Source: Bacilli bacterium (GTDB lineage Bacteria > Bacillota_I > Bacilli_A > RF39 > UBA660). From it: 64,000 bases of DNA. Shown in pieces: positions 1 through 7,899 of the stretch. A program made the position numbers and the translations under genes. How positions within the stretch are numbered: the first letter of the stretch is position 1; each line of letters starts with the position of its first letter. Location: NCBI GenBank assembly GCA_900772415.1, contig CAAHEC010000054.1:15358-79357 (forward strand). Reading direction: 5' to 3'. Under the pieces are notes generated by a model, which had not been told where the DNA came from, searched no databases, and was given only the letters and a program-made list of their open reading frames with translations.

Positions 1-263
1 CTTAACTCATCATTCTCCTTTTTTAAATAATCCATCTTTTCATTTAGCATATCTTTATATAAGTTCTTTGTATTATAAGAATTGGATATTATATAAGAAT
101 TTATTTTATTATAAGATGTTTTTAAAACTTTTTCTAAAAAAGAGTAATCTCTTTCTATTAAAAAAAGAGATGATGATAAAAATAATAGAAAAAGTAATAT
201 AACAATAAAAATAATTATGTTTTTTTGATATTTTGTTTTTTTATAATTAATATGTTTTTTCAT
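1..263 (-). CDS. mreC: Rod shape-determining protein MreC, N-terminal part (cut by window edge)
   Basis: Only the first ~87 codons are inside the window. The start ATG is at 261-263, with a GGAAGG Shine-Dalgarno just upstream inside the end of radC. The visible protein has a short basic N-terminus (MKKHINYKKTKYQKN), one membrane segment at about residues 16-36, then a charged helical stretch ending in LKKENDEL, as expected for the start of the MreC coiled coil. MreC is a membrane-anchored scaffold of the cell-wall elongation machinery. The family call rests on this topology plus position immediately after radC, which is the Bacillus order (radC-mreB-mreC) with mreB missing between them. The diagnostic beta domains are off the edge. 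Confidence 0.6.
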   Translation of the reverse strand, partial: MKKHINYKKTKYQKNIIIFIVILLFLLFLSSSLFLIERDYSFLEKVLKTSYNKINSYIISNSYNTKNLYKDMLNEKMDYLKKENDEL

Positions 264-265
264 TT

Positions 266-961
266 TTACCTTCCTATCAAATCATTTTCATAAAAACTAT
301 AATAATTTAATGAACCAATTATTATATGGTCTATAACGGGAATACCTTGTAATTTTCCAATTTCAACTAAAGAATTTGTTATATTTATATCATCATTTGA
401 TGGTATTACATTACCTGATGGATGATTATGAACGCAAATAATATAAGCTGCAGATGATAAATAAGCCCATTTAAATATTTCCCTAGGATGAACTAAGCTT
501 TTATTTAAAGTTCCCTTAAATAGAAGCTTTTTATCTATTAATTTTTTACTTTGATCTAAATACAAACAAAAAAAATATTCTTGATTAAGTCCTAATAATT
601 CAGATTTAAAATATTTAAAAATTTTATTTGCACTATTAAATTTTAAATTTCGATCTAAAACGGTTTCGTCGTATACTCTTCTACCTAGCTCTATCGCTGC
701 AACAAATTCTATCGCTTTAACCGCACCAATACCATTTATTTTAATTAAGTTATTTAAAGATAATTTTTTTAAATCAGAAACATTTTTTACCATTTTAAGT
801 ATTTGAGAAGCTAAATACTTAGAAGAATAATCTTTGGTACCTGTTTTCATAATAATTGCTATTAAATCTTCGGTAGATAAACTTTTAGCACCATATTTAA
901 CTAATCTTTCTCTAGGTCTTTCACTTGTTGGAATTTGTTTTATTAAAGGAGAATTATTCAT
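266..961 (-). CDS. radC: RadC family JAB1/MPN domain protein
   Basis: A 231-residue protein of normal family length. An N-terminal helix-hairpin-helix region (LSLNNLIKINGIGAVKA, about residues 67-83) is followed by the MPN/JAB metal-binding motif HNHPSG...SNDD at about 178-190, which supplies two His and an Asp as zinc ligands. RadC proteins were named for DNA repair, but the molecular role is still unsettled. The gene overlaps the preceding small membrane protein by 8 bp and is followed directly by mreC, so it is probably co-transcribed with cell-shape genes. Confidence 0.95.
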   Translation of the reverse strand: MNNSPLIKQIPTSERPRERLVKYGAKSLSTEDLIAIIMKTGTKDYSSKYLASQILKMVKNVSDLKKLSLNNLIKINGIGAVKAIEFVAAIELGRRVYDETVLDRNLKFNSANKIFKYFKSELLGLNQEYFFCLYLDQSKKLIDKKLLFKGTLNKSLVHPREIFKWAYLSSAAYIICVHNHPSGNVIPSNDDINITNSLVEIGKLQGIPVIDHIIIGSLNYYSFYENDLIGR

Positions 962-1421
962 TATCTACCACCAAATTCATATAACATGATAAAATTTGAT
1001 TTTCTATTATTAAAAGAGATTTGTAATCATCAGTTGCCTTCAATAATTTTTCATACTCATTTAAATTTTCTATAAATTCTTCATTTTCAATATTAACCTT
1101 CGAAACGGTTAAATTTAAATTCTTATCCTTATAAACTTTTTTTATTTTATTGATACTATCACGAGTTGTGGCTAATGCAACATATGCACTTACATCATCT
1201 TTACTTTCAATATAAATATATCTATCCACATGAGTTACATCATCTTGCATCTCATCTAAATTAGCATACTTACCATATCTTAGAGCATAAACATTTGTAT
1301 TGTTACTAATAACGTTTATAGAATCTACCTTTTTATACCTATCAAACGTCGTTTTTCCCAAAAAAGCACCAGATACAAGAGCCACAAATATCCATATAAA
1401 AGTTTTTTTCACATATATCAC
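954..1421 (-). CDS. Single-pass membrane protein with SPOR-like domain; possible SpoIIB analogue
   Basis: 155 residues; GGGTGAT Shine-Dalgarno before ATG 1419-1421. One membrane segment at about residues 7-22 is followed by an extracytoplasmic region. The stretch from about residue 43 to 110 (NVYALRYGKYANLDEM ... YIYIESKDDVSAYVALA ... KVYKDKNLNLTVSKVNI) has the beta-alpha-beta-beta-alpha-beta spacing of a SPOR peptidoglycan-binding domain: a start 'vyalryGkyan', a Tyr-rich middle strand, and an 'A' before the second helix. In Bacillus spoIIB, a single-pass SPOR protein active in engulfment, sits just upstream of maf-radC-mreBCD. Position and topology therefore suggest a SpoIIB-type protein, but the domain match is weak by eye. 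Confidence 0.5.
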   Translation of the reverse strand: MIYVKKTFIWIFVALVSGAFLGKTTFDRYKKVDSINVISNNTNVYALRYGKYANLDEMQDDVTHVDRYIYIESKDDVSAYVALATTRDSINKIKKVYKDKNLNLTVSKVNIENEEFIENLNEYEKLLKATDDYKSLLIIENQILSCYMNLVVDNE

Positions 1422-1476
1422 CCAAATACATAATAGTATTTAAAAGTTTAAAAAATTGTCGAAAAAAAAGAAGCTT

Positions 1477-2355
1477 TTATTTTTTTATAAAAACTACTCC
1501 ATCTAACTTTTTATTTTCTTTTTCTATCTTTTTTAAATCCAAATATTTTTTATACTGCATTTGTATCTCTTTTGATATAGGGTCATAAAGTTTTAATATC
1601 TTATCCATCATACACTCCCACCAGAAATTCATGCTCGCACCAGATGAAAATCTAGCACAACCATTATAATCAAACTTAGATAAGTCAGCATCTATAAATT
1701 CTTTTTCCAAGATTTTTGAATTTAGATAGGTTTTGTATTGTTTCATTATTTCTTTATCTAAAATAGAATTACTAATTTTAATTTGATTAGCATTATTAAA
1801 AAACCAAATACCAACTTTACTGCCATCTGGAAAAGTGATATCACTAGTTATATCAAATTTTTTAAAATCTTTTATACTGTAAAATATAGATCTATACTTC
1901 TTTTCGATCAATATTTTTTGAGTTCTTTTTTGAGTAATATATTTGTTATACTGATTTATTATTTCTAGAAATTCAGGTTCCCTAGAACCAAATATTCTTT
2001 TTTGATTATTTATAAACCAGGAAGCCATTTTCTCTCCGTTTTTAAATAAAACGTTTTTTTCATAATCAAATTTGTCAGAAGTTGGATAAGCTATAAATTC
2101 CAAAAGCATATTCTTTTTTAACATGGTATAATTTATTGAGCCTCTATCACATTCTTTCTGTCTTATCTTTGTAAATTCTTTATAATCATTCAAAATTTTT
2201 TTACAAATTTCATCATTTCTTGATAAAATTTCCTTCTTATTACATCTGAACCATGAGTACATAAATGTACCATCTTTAAAACGAATTTTAGCAGCACAAC
2301 TAAATTTATCTAATTTATTTAAGTTATTAAATTCAATTAATTTTAAATTATCCAA
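1477..2355 (-). CDS. Protein of four tandem ~65-70 residue repeats, function unknown
   Basis: 292 residues, no signal peptide or membrane segment. The chain is four copies of one unit: 'F-D/S-x5-F-x-D/N-G-x3-x-W-F/W-x2-N ... I-x2-Q/D-Y-K-x-Y/F'. Units begin near residues 16 (KFSCAAKIRFKDG), 95 (KFDYEKNVLFKNG), 164 (KFDITSDITFPDG) and 232 (KFDYNGCARFSSG). Each has an aromatic W-F/W core (YSWF, ASWF, GIWF, NFWW) and ends with a helix (NDYKEF, NQYNKY, KQYKTY, MQYKKY). The unit resembles helicase-associated (HA) type Trp repeats only loosely; no family was recognised with confidence. It follows yqeH on the same strand with a gap of 61 bp. Confidence 0.75.
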   Translation of the reverse strand: MDNLKLIEFNNLNKLDKFSCAAKIRFKDGTFMYSWFRCNKKEILSRNDEICKKILNDYKEFTKIRQKECDRGSINYTMLKKNMLLEFIAYPTSDKFDYEKNVLFKNGEKMASWFINNQKRIFGSREPEFLEIINQYNKYITQKRTQKILIEKKYRSIFYSIKDFKKFDITSDITFPDGSKVGIWFFNNANQIKISNSILDKEIMKQYKTYLNSKILEKEFIDADLSKFDYNGCARFSSGASMNFWWECMMDKILKLYDPISKEIQMQYKKYLDLKKIEKENKKLDGVVFIKK

Positions 2356-2416
2356 AATTACATCTCCCTTTAGGCGAGTTATAGGATAATATATATTATA
2401 TAAAATGTCAAGTTCT

Positions 2417-3427
2417 TTAAATCAAATTATTCCTAATAAAGACACTAACATTTTTTTTAGTATATACGTAAAGGTGTGCTTTCTTTGTTATTTTTATAAA
2501 GCATAACCCATTTATCACTACATCTTTTCTTTCATCTACTAATATATCTCTTTTTACTAAATCTTTTAATCTATCATTTGTTATTTGATTTATTCTACTT
2601 ACTTTTAATTCATTTGAAACATATATTGTAAAACTATTAATATCACCTGATAAATAATCTATTCTTGCATATTCTCCTATTAATAATGACTGTTTTTGTT
2701 TAAGCTGGTAAGTTCTAGGTTTAATTTCTGATTTTGGTATCACTTTTTTTATTTCTTTAGCACTTAGATAAGAAGAAAAACTGTCTAAATTAACTAACCC
2801 CGGAGTATCAATAAGTGTTAGCTCATTATTTATTTTTATATGAATTAAATCTATTGTTGTAGCAGGTAGAGAGCTCGTTGTAATTAAAGTATCATCTAAG
2901 TTACATAACTTTATAATTTTATTTAATAAGCTTGATTTACCAGCATTAGTATTACCAACTAAATAAACACTTTTACTAGTTTTATATTTAAAAATAAGAT
3001 TCATTAAAGAATCTATATTATAGTTCTTTTTACTACTTACAAATATTATATTTTTAAAATTAATATCATAGTTTTTTTTAATATAATTTATAATTTTATA
3101 TTCTTTTACACTTTTTGGTAATAAATCTTTTTTAGTAATTACTAAAATTACGTTTTTGTTAAATTTATTTATGAAATTTAAACTACTATCAATCGTAAAA
3201 ATATCACATAAAAATAATACCAAATCGTTTGTATTTGAAATATCATTAAATATTCTTTCATAATTTTTAATATCTTTATCTATTTCTTGACAATCACCAT
3301 AATTTTTTATTCTAAAACATCTTTCACATATATCTTTTTTTTCTTTTAAATCTTCCTTTATAAAACCCGGTTTGTTTATATCATAGCTCTGAAAATTAGC
3401 TCCACAACCTACGCATCTTTTAGTCAT
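2417..3427 (-). CDS. yqeH: Circularly permuted ribosome-assembly GTPase YqeH
   Basis: 336 residues. An N-terminal zinc finger (CVGCGANF, residues 5-8, with CERCF near 34-38) precedes a circularly permuted GTPase domain: the G4 motif TKKD (~107) comes before the P-loop GNTNAGKSS (~157-165), the switch region with TTSSLPATT, and G3 DTPG (~207). The C-terminal RNA-binding domain follows. YqeH acts in 30S subunit maturation. The gene overlaps yqeG by 8 bp, the usual yqeG-yqeH pair of Bacillota. Confidence 0.95.
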   Translation of the reverse strand: MTKRCVGCGANFQSYDINKPGFIKEDLKEKKDICERCFRIKNYGDCQEIDKDIKNYERIFNDISNTNDLVLFLCDIFTIDSSLNFINKFNKNVILVITKKDLLPKSVKEYKIINYIKKNYDINFKNIIFVSSKKNYNIDSLMNLIFKYKTSKSVYLVGNTNAGKSSLLNKIIKLCNLDDTLITTSSLPATTIDLIHIKINNELTLIDTPGLVNLDSFSSYLSAKEIKKVIPKSEIKPRTYQLKQKQSLLIGEYARIDYLSGDINSFTIYVSNELKVSRINQITNDRLKDLVKRDILVDERKDVVINGLCFIKITKKAHLYVYTKKNVSVFIRNNLI

Positions 3428-3941
3428 AATATTTTCCTTTAATTAATAATTTTTTTTGTTCAAACGTTTTAAAAATTTTCTTTTCAATTTGTCTATTAAG
3501 CCACGTTTCGGTTTCATCAATATTACTTATTGGATTAACTAAAATAGTTGTTATCCCAATTTTATTTCCCCCGTTAATATCAGTTAATAACTGATCGCCA
3601 ATGCAAGCTACTTCATTCTTATTTAATTTATGTTTTTTAAGTATAGATCTATACTTAAAAGAAAATGGTTTAAGAGAAATACAAGCTATTTCAATACCAT
3701 AATAATCACCAAATTTACTAACTCGTTTTGGAAAATTATTGGAAAATAATATTATTTTAAAATCCTTTTTTAATTTATCAAATAATTTTTTGGTTTTTTT
3801 ACATAATACTACCTCTTTAGCAGGAGATATAGTATTATCTAAATCAAATAATAAGCATTTTATTTTTTTTTCTTTTAATTTATCGTAATTTATTTTGAAA
3901 ATGTTATCTTGGTAAATATCAGGTAAAAATCTTTTAATCAT
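3420..3941 (-). CDS. yqeG: YqeG family HAD-IIIA phosphatase
   Basis: 173 residues from ATG 3939-3941, chosen because AAAGGAAG lies 8-9 bases upstream and the translation then begins MIKRFLPD, as in YqeG. The HAD nucleophile motif DLDNT is at residues 33-37, the Ser/Thr motif at FSNNFPKR, and the acidic motif at IGDQLLTDINGGN. Substrate unknown; the gene is regularly linked to yqeH. The start ATG overlaps the 3' end of prsW. Confidence 0.93.
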   Translation of the reverse strand: MIKRFLPDIYQDNIFKINYDKLKEKKIKCLLFDLDNTISPAKEVVLCKKTKKLFDKLKKDFKIILFSNNFPKRVSKFGDYYGIEIACISLKPFSFKYRSILKKHKLNKNEVACIGDQLLTDINGGNKIGITTILVNPISNIDETETWLNRQIEKKIFKTFEQKKLLIKGKYYD

Positions 3942-4830
3942 TAAATTTCTTCCTTTCAAATTTTTTAAAACTTATTTTTTCATATCGTTTTATTCTTTGC
4001 TTTCGATAATTGCTATCTATATATTCTTCTTTATTCATAAGATAACTATGTTTTTTATCATATTTTTCATTCTTAATAAATATATTATTTAAACTGTTAG
4101 ATTTTTTCACAAATTTTACGGCTATTACGAATAAAGCTATCATAATAATAAAAAGTGGCATTGTTTTAAATAGTATTATTTGTATATTACTTGATACACT
4201 AATCCTATCTAATATAACCATTAAATTATTAAACGTACCATGAATAAAAGATGCGATTAATATCGCAAGTAAAACATTTATATATTTTTTGTTTTTTCGC
4301 TTAGAAAAACTTGCAAGTGACATAAAATATCCAATTATAATTCCACATATCACATGAAGAGGAACTGTTGTAAAATCTCTCATTAAAGATAAACTTATAC
4401 TATTTGACACTGTATTCTCCGAAAAAGCATACATTATATTTTCTAATCCGGCAAAAGAAAGAGCAATAAGCATCATATAAACAACTCCATCATATATATC
4501 ATCATAATATTTGTTATCAAAAATAAACAAAAAGAAGATGGCCATTTTAGATAGTTCCTCAATAAAAGCCCAAATATAAGTTAATAAAATATTATTAGAA
4601 AAATAAGGCATTACTAATCCCTCAAAATAATTTGATAATGAAATAGTCAAAATACCCGATAATAAACATAACAAAATATTTTTTGTGGGTTCTTTACTTT
4701 TTCTATCACTATATAACACAAAAAAAGTTAGAATTAAACTTGGTATTAAAGAAATTAAAATAACTATCAGTCTTTCATAAAAATAATAATAATTATTAAA
4801 CAAATTAAAATCAAAACTTAAATTTATCAT
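3934..4830 (-). CDS. prsW: PrsW family intramembrane protease
   Basis: 298 residues with about eight hydrophobic segments. Conserved family blocks are visible: AFIEELSKMAIF (EExxK), FAGLENIMYA (ExxxN in a helix), LHVICGIIIGY and ASFIHGTFNN. These carry the Glu and His residues of the glutamic membrane-protease/CAAX superfamily. In Bacillus, PrsW cleaves the anti-sigma factor RsiW; the target here is unknown and no ECF sigma/anti-sigma pair is in this window. A basic cytoplasmic C-terminal tail of ~60 residues follows the last membrane helix. It overlaps yqeG by 8 bp. Confidence 0.88.
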   Translation of the reverse strand: MINLSFDFNLFNNYYYFYERLIVILISLIPSLILTFFVLYSDRKSKEPTKNILLCLLSGILTISLSNYFEGLVMPYFSNNILLTYIWAFIEELSKMAIFFLFIFDNKYYDDIYDGVVYMMLIALSFAGLENIMYAFSENTVSNSISLSLMRDFTTVPLHVICGIIIGYFMSLASFSKRKNKKYINVLLAILIASFIHGTFNNLMVILDRISVSSNIQIILFKTMPLFIIMIALFVIAVKFVKKSNSLNNIFIKNEKYDKKHSYLMNKEEYIDSNYRKQRIKRYEKISFKKFERKKFND

Positions 4831-4847
4831 AACTTATCAATCCTTTA

Positions 4848-5084
4848 TTATAGAAAAAACAACTTTAAATCTACTATTTTTTCATTTACCGTTTCATATT
4901 TTATTATCTTAAATAATAATTCATTATAAGTTATAACACCATTTTTATCAGAAGTACTTAATTTTATTTTTGGGTTCTTACCATTTAAAACCTCTTTATA
5001 AGAAATATAAGCTACAAAACTATTAATTAATATAATTACAAATAATATAAATAAAATATAGTAACCAATTTTTTTCTTTTTCAT
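4848..5084 (-). CDS. Small single-pass membrane protein, unknown
   Basis: 78 residues: basic start (MKKKKIGYY), one membrane segment at about residues 7-28, then ~50 extracytoplasmic residues containing TSDKNGVITYNEL and ending in a hydrophobic LKLFFL. No family recognised. It lies 17 bp upstream of prsW on the same strand and could be co-transcribed with it. Confidence 0.6.
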   Translation of the reverse strand: MKKKKIGYYILFILFVIILINSFVAYISYKEVLNGKNPKIKLSTSDKNGVITYNELLFKIIKYETVNEKIVDLKLFFL

Positions 5085-5164
5085 ATTTATATGCCCCTTT
5101 TATCTTTTTTATTATAACATAAATAAATGATATTTTTTCATATAATTTATTAGGAGTGATAAAT

Positions 5165-5860
5165 TTGTTTTTAAATATTATTACAGGGTTAATTAAAGGT
5201 TTATTAGTAGGAACCGGGAGTTATGGTAGTAAAACATTCCCTGATCCGCTATCTAAAGAAATGGAAGATAATCTTATAAAAGATATGCTAAAAGGAGATA
5301 AACAAGCGAGAAATAAGCTTATTGAACATAATTTAAGACTTGTCGCACACATAGTTAAAAAGTATGACAATAAAAAAGATGATATAGATGATTTAATAAG
5401 TATAGGTACCATTGGTCTTATAAAAGGAATTGATACATTTTCTAATAAAAGTGGAACGAAACTTACAACATATGCCGCAAGATGTATAGAAAACGAAATA
5501 CTAATGTTTTATAGATCAAATAAGAAAAATTCAAAAAACATAAGTATTAATGATTCAATTGGCTTTGATAAGGATGGAAATGAAATTTCATTTATTGATA
5601 TTTTAAAAACCCCAAATCCCGATTATATAAAAGATATTGAATTAAAGGATAATATAAAATTACTATATAACTTTATTAATGTATTAAGTAATCGTGAAAA
5701 AGAAATAATAATCAAAAGATACGGACTATATAATCAAAAAGAACAAACTCAAAAAGAAATCGCAAAAGATTTTAAAATATCAAGAAGCTATGTTTCCAGA
5801 ATAGAAAAAAGAGCCCTCACAAAGATATTAAGAGAATTTATAAGAAATAAAAAGGCATAA
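5165..5860 (+). CDS. sigK: Sporulation sigma factor SigK (pro-sigma K)
   Basis: 231 residues. The N-terminus is a short hydrophobic pro-sequence (FLNIITGLIKGLLVG), then the SigK block FPDPLSKE...DKQARNKLIEHNLRLVAHIVKKYDN, region 2 (DDLISIGTIGLIKGI, TYAARCIENEILM) and region 4 (FKISRSYVSRIEKRAL). Pro-SigK is a membrane-held precursor that is cleaved in the mother cell late in sporulation. I place the start at TTG 5165-5167, eight bases after AGGAG (5152-5156); the alternative GTG at 5156 lies inside that Shine-Dalgarno. The gene is intact, with no recombinase-element (skin) interruption. It stands alone on the plus strand. Confidence 0.93.
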   Translation: MFLNIITGLIKGLLVGTGSYGSKTFPDPLSKEMEDNLIKDMLKGDKQARNKLIEHNLRLVAHIVKKYDNKKDDIDDLISIGTIGLIKGIDTFSNKSGTKLTTYAARCIENEILMFYRSNKKNSKNISINDSIGFDKDGNEISFIDILKTPNPDYIKDIELKDNIKLLYNFINVLSNREKEIIIKRYGLYNQKEQTQKEIAKDFKISRSYVSRIEKRALTKILREFIRNKKA

Positions 5861-5948
5861 ATTATTTGTGATAATATCATTTCTTGGATATATATAAAAT
5901 TTACTTTGTATTCTTTTTTTCCTAGAACTTCTTTACTTTTGAAGTCAT

Positions 5949-5983
5949 AAAAAAGCACATTCCTTCTCGAAAGTGCCTTTTTT
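5949..5983. terminator. Bidirectional terminator between sigK and the surface protein gene
   Basis: Arms AAAAAAGCAC and GTGCCTTTTTT form a hairpin with A/T tracts on both sides, between two convergent genes. Confidence 0.75.
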
Positions 5984-6005
5984 CATCATGTTTCTCTATA
6001 TATTT

Positions 6006-7106
6006 TTAGTGCTTTTTAGCTACATATACAATACCACCAATAAGTCCAAATGCTATCAATGATAAGCCCATTATAATAAGAGGATTTTTTTCATCTGATC
6101 CAGTGTAAGCTTGCTGTTTGGTCGTAGTTTTTTTCTTTATGATGTTTAAAATATATTCTTTTTTAGTTCCGTCTTCTGCTGTTACTAAAATTTTAACTTT
6201 AGAGCCATCTTTTAAGTTTTTATTTCCACTTATTTTAACTATGGTATTTAAGCTATTAGCTTCATAATCTAAAGTTAAAGTATCTACATTATCATTTATG
6301 GTTACATCATAAGTATATTTATCTTTTTCTAATTCAAAATTTTTAACTTCCTTTATAGTTAAACTTTTTAAACTGGCATCCGCCGACAAAGCTTCTCTTT
6401 TTATATTAATATTATAAGATTTTGGAGTTCCGTCTTCTGCTGTTACGGTAATTATAATTTTATTATTTTCTCCTGCCTTTAATTCATAATTTGCGTTATT
6501 ACTTGTAACTATGTTTGCCTTTCCATCTTCAGCTACTGCAGTTATTGAAACGGTTTTAACAGTACTTAAAACGGTAGCACTATAATAGTATACATCTTTA
6601 GAAAATTTAGGAGTTAATATAACAAAGTTCCCTTCACTATCAGCTAATTCAAGTGATTTTAAATTAGCATTATTAGATTTAACCTCAGTCTTAGTTGTCA
6701 TAACTTTTTGTGTTGTTGTAGGTGGTGCTGCTACATTTTTCAATATGATTACACTTGTGGTTACTTCTTCTCCACTATTTTCATTTTTTATGGATATATT
6801 AACCTTTTTATCTTCTTTTAGATCTAAATTCTTTTTAACAGCAAACTCGATAGTTCCACTTTCTCTACTTAGTTTTCCATTTGCAATAGGATTAGTACCT
6901 GTTGGGTATACATCACTATCATAAGATAATTTCCAAGATGAGCCAATTGCATCTTTAAAATTTACTTTAAAAGTATAATCTTGACTATTCGTTGAAACCT
7001 TTACCTTACTAGGATTCACCTCTAAAGTTGCTCCTGCTTTAACATTTAATACACTAAAAAAGCATGCAACAATAGTAAACGCAAACATAATCAATTTCTT
7101 TTTCAT
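6006..7106 (-). CDS. Secreted surface protein with cadherin-like beta-sandwich domains and C-terminal membrane anchor
   Basis: 366 residues. A signal peptide (MKKKLIMFAFTIVACFFSVLNVKAG) is followed by an Ig-like region, a short Thr-rich linker (PPTTTQKVMTTKT), and two repeats typical of the bacterial 'cadherin-like beta sandwich' family: each starts LKSLEL/LKSLTI and ends ITVTAEDGTPKSYNINIKR or ILVTAEDGTKKEYILNIIKK. The C-terminus is a membrane helix (about residues 341-362) plus KKH. The sequence before it reads QQAYTGSDEKNP, which resembles a sorting signal but is not LPXTG. It probably stays on the cell surface as an anchored protein; ligand unknown. Confidence 0.8.
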   Translation of the reverse strand: MKKKLIMFAFTIVACFFSVLNVKAGATLEVNPSKVKVSTNSQDYTFKVNFKDAIGSSWKLSYDSDVYPTGTNPIANGKLSRESGTIEFAVKKNLDLKEDKKVNISIKNENSGEEVTTSVIILKNVAAPPTTTQKVMTTKTEVKSNNANLKSLELADSEGNFVILTPKFSKDVYYYSATVLSTVKTVSITAVAEDGKANIVTSNNANYELKAGENNKIIITVTAEDGTPKSYNINIKREALSADASLKSLTIKEVKNFELEKDKYTYDVTINDNVDTLTLDYEANSLNTIVKISGNKNLKDGSKVKILVTAEDGTKKEYILNIIKKKTTTKQQAYTGSDEKNPLIIMGLSLIAFGLIGGIVYVAKKH

Positions 7107-7148
7107 ATAAACACCTCGTTATTCTAAATATAATTTTAATATAAATGA

Positions 7149-7174
7149 AAAGATAAGTCAATTTTAACTTATCC
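7149..7174 (-). terminator. Terminator after tmk
   Basis: Hairpin GATAAGT/ACTTATC (7152-7173) followed on the minus strand by a T-run, just beyond the tmk stop. Confidence 0.6.
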
Positions 7175-7178
7175 ATAT

Positions 7179-7844
7179 TTACATATTATCTATAATTTCC
7201 TTTATTTCATCATTTATATTTTCTATACTCTTTAATTCGCCATTTAAATCACATTTTATGGTATCAAAACCAAGATAATCAGACACAAACATAGCATTAT
7301 CATAGATCTTTTTCATCAATTTATTATCACGCTCATAAACATCGTTTTTAACTCCGTCATTACACTCTCTTTTACTTCTCAAACTAGATACCAAATCAAA
7401 GTCTGCGGTTAAAAATATTACTTTATCTGGTTTTTTTATTTTAAGTTTATTATATTCATAATCCATAACATAATCTAAAAAAGCCTTCTTTTCATCTTCA
7501 CTTTCAAATAGCGCTGATTGATAAATTAAACTAGACGTTGTATATCTATCAAGTAAAATGATATTACCATTATCGTACGCATCTTTTAATTTGATATTCC
7601 ACGTAATTGCTCTATCTACTGCGTATATGCTATTTACTAGGTATGGAGATAAATCCTTTGGATTTCCAAAGTCACCGTTTAAATAATACTCAGTTAATTT
7701 TCCTTGATTCTTATTATACGTTGGAAAATGGTGACTACATACACTATAACCTTTATCCTCTAAATATTTTTTCAATAGATTATACTGAGTTGTTTTACCT
7801 ATTCCGTCACATGCTCCTTCTATTACGATTAATTTACCCTTCAT
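7179..7844 (-). CDS. tmk: Thymidylate kinase
   Basis: 221 residues. The P-loop reads EGACDGIGKTTQ, one residue longer than the usual EGxxGxGKTTQ. DRYTTSS at about 100 is the DR[YW] motif, and a lid region RSKRECNDGVKNDVYER is present. The enzyme phosphorylates dTMP to dTDP in the cytosol. Length and motif order fit dTMP kinase; a deoxynucleoside-kinase-like specificity cannot be excluded given the altered P-loop. Flanked by terminators, so probably monocistronic. Confidence 0.85.
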   Translation of the reverse strand: MKGKLIVIEGACDGIGKTTQYNLLKKYLEDKGYSVCSHHFPTYNKNQGKLTEYYLNGDFGNPKDLSPYLVNSIYAVDRAITWNIKLKDAYDNGNIILLDRYTTSSLIYQSALFESEDEKKAFLDYVMDYEYNKLKIKKPDKVIFLTADFDLVSSLRSKRECNDGVKNDVYERDNKLMKKIYDNAMFVSDYLGFDTIKCDLNGELKSIENINDEIKEIIDNM

Positions 7845-7872
7845 ATAAACCTCCTACAATAATAGTATAACA

Positions 7873-7899
7873 TAAAAAGAACCTATTCTAGGCTCTTTC
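7873..7899 (-). terminator. Terminator at the end of ileS
   Basis: Hairpin AAAGAACCTA/TAGGCTCTTT at 7875-7898 overlapping the ileS stop, with T-rich sequence after it on the minus strand. Confidence 0.6.

Noticed and set aside
5139..5146. CATATAAT as a sigma-E/K type -10 box for sigK
   Set aside because: A transcript from it would start inside the ribosome site, and no -35 partner is at the right distance.
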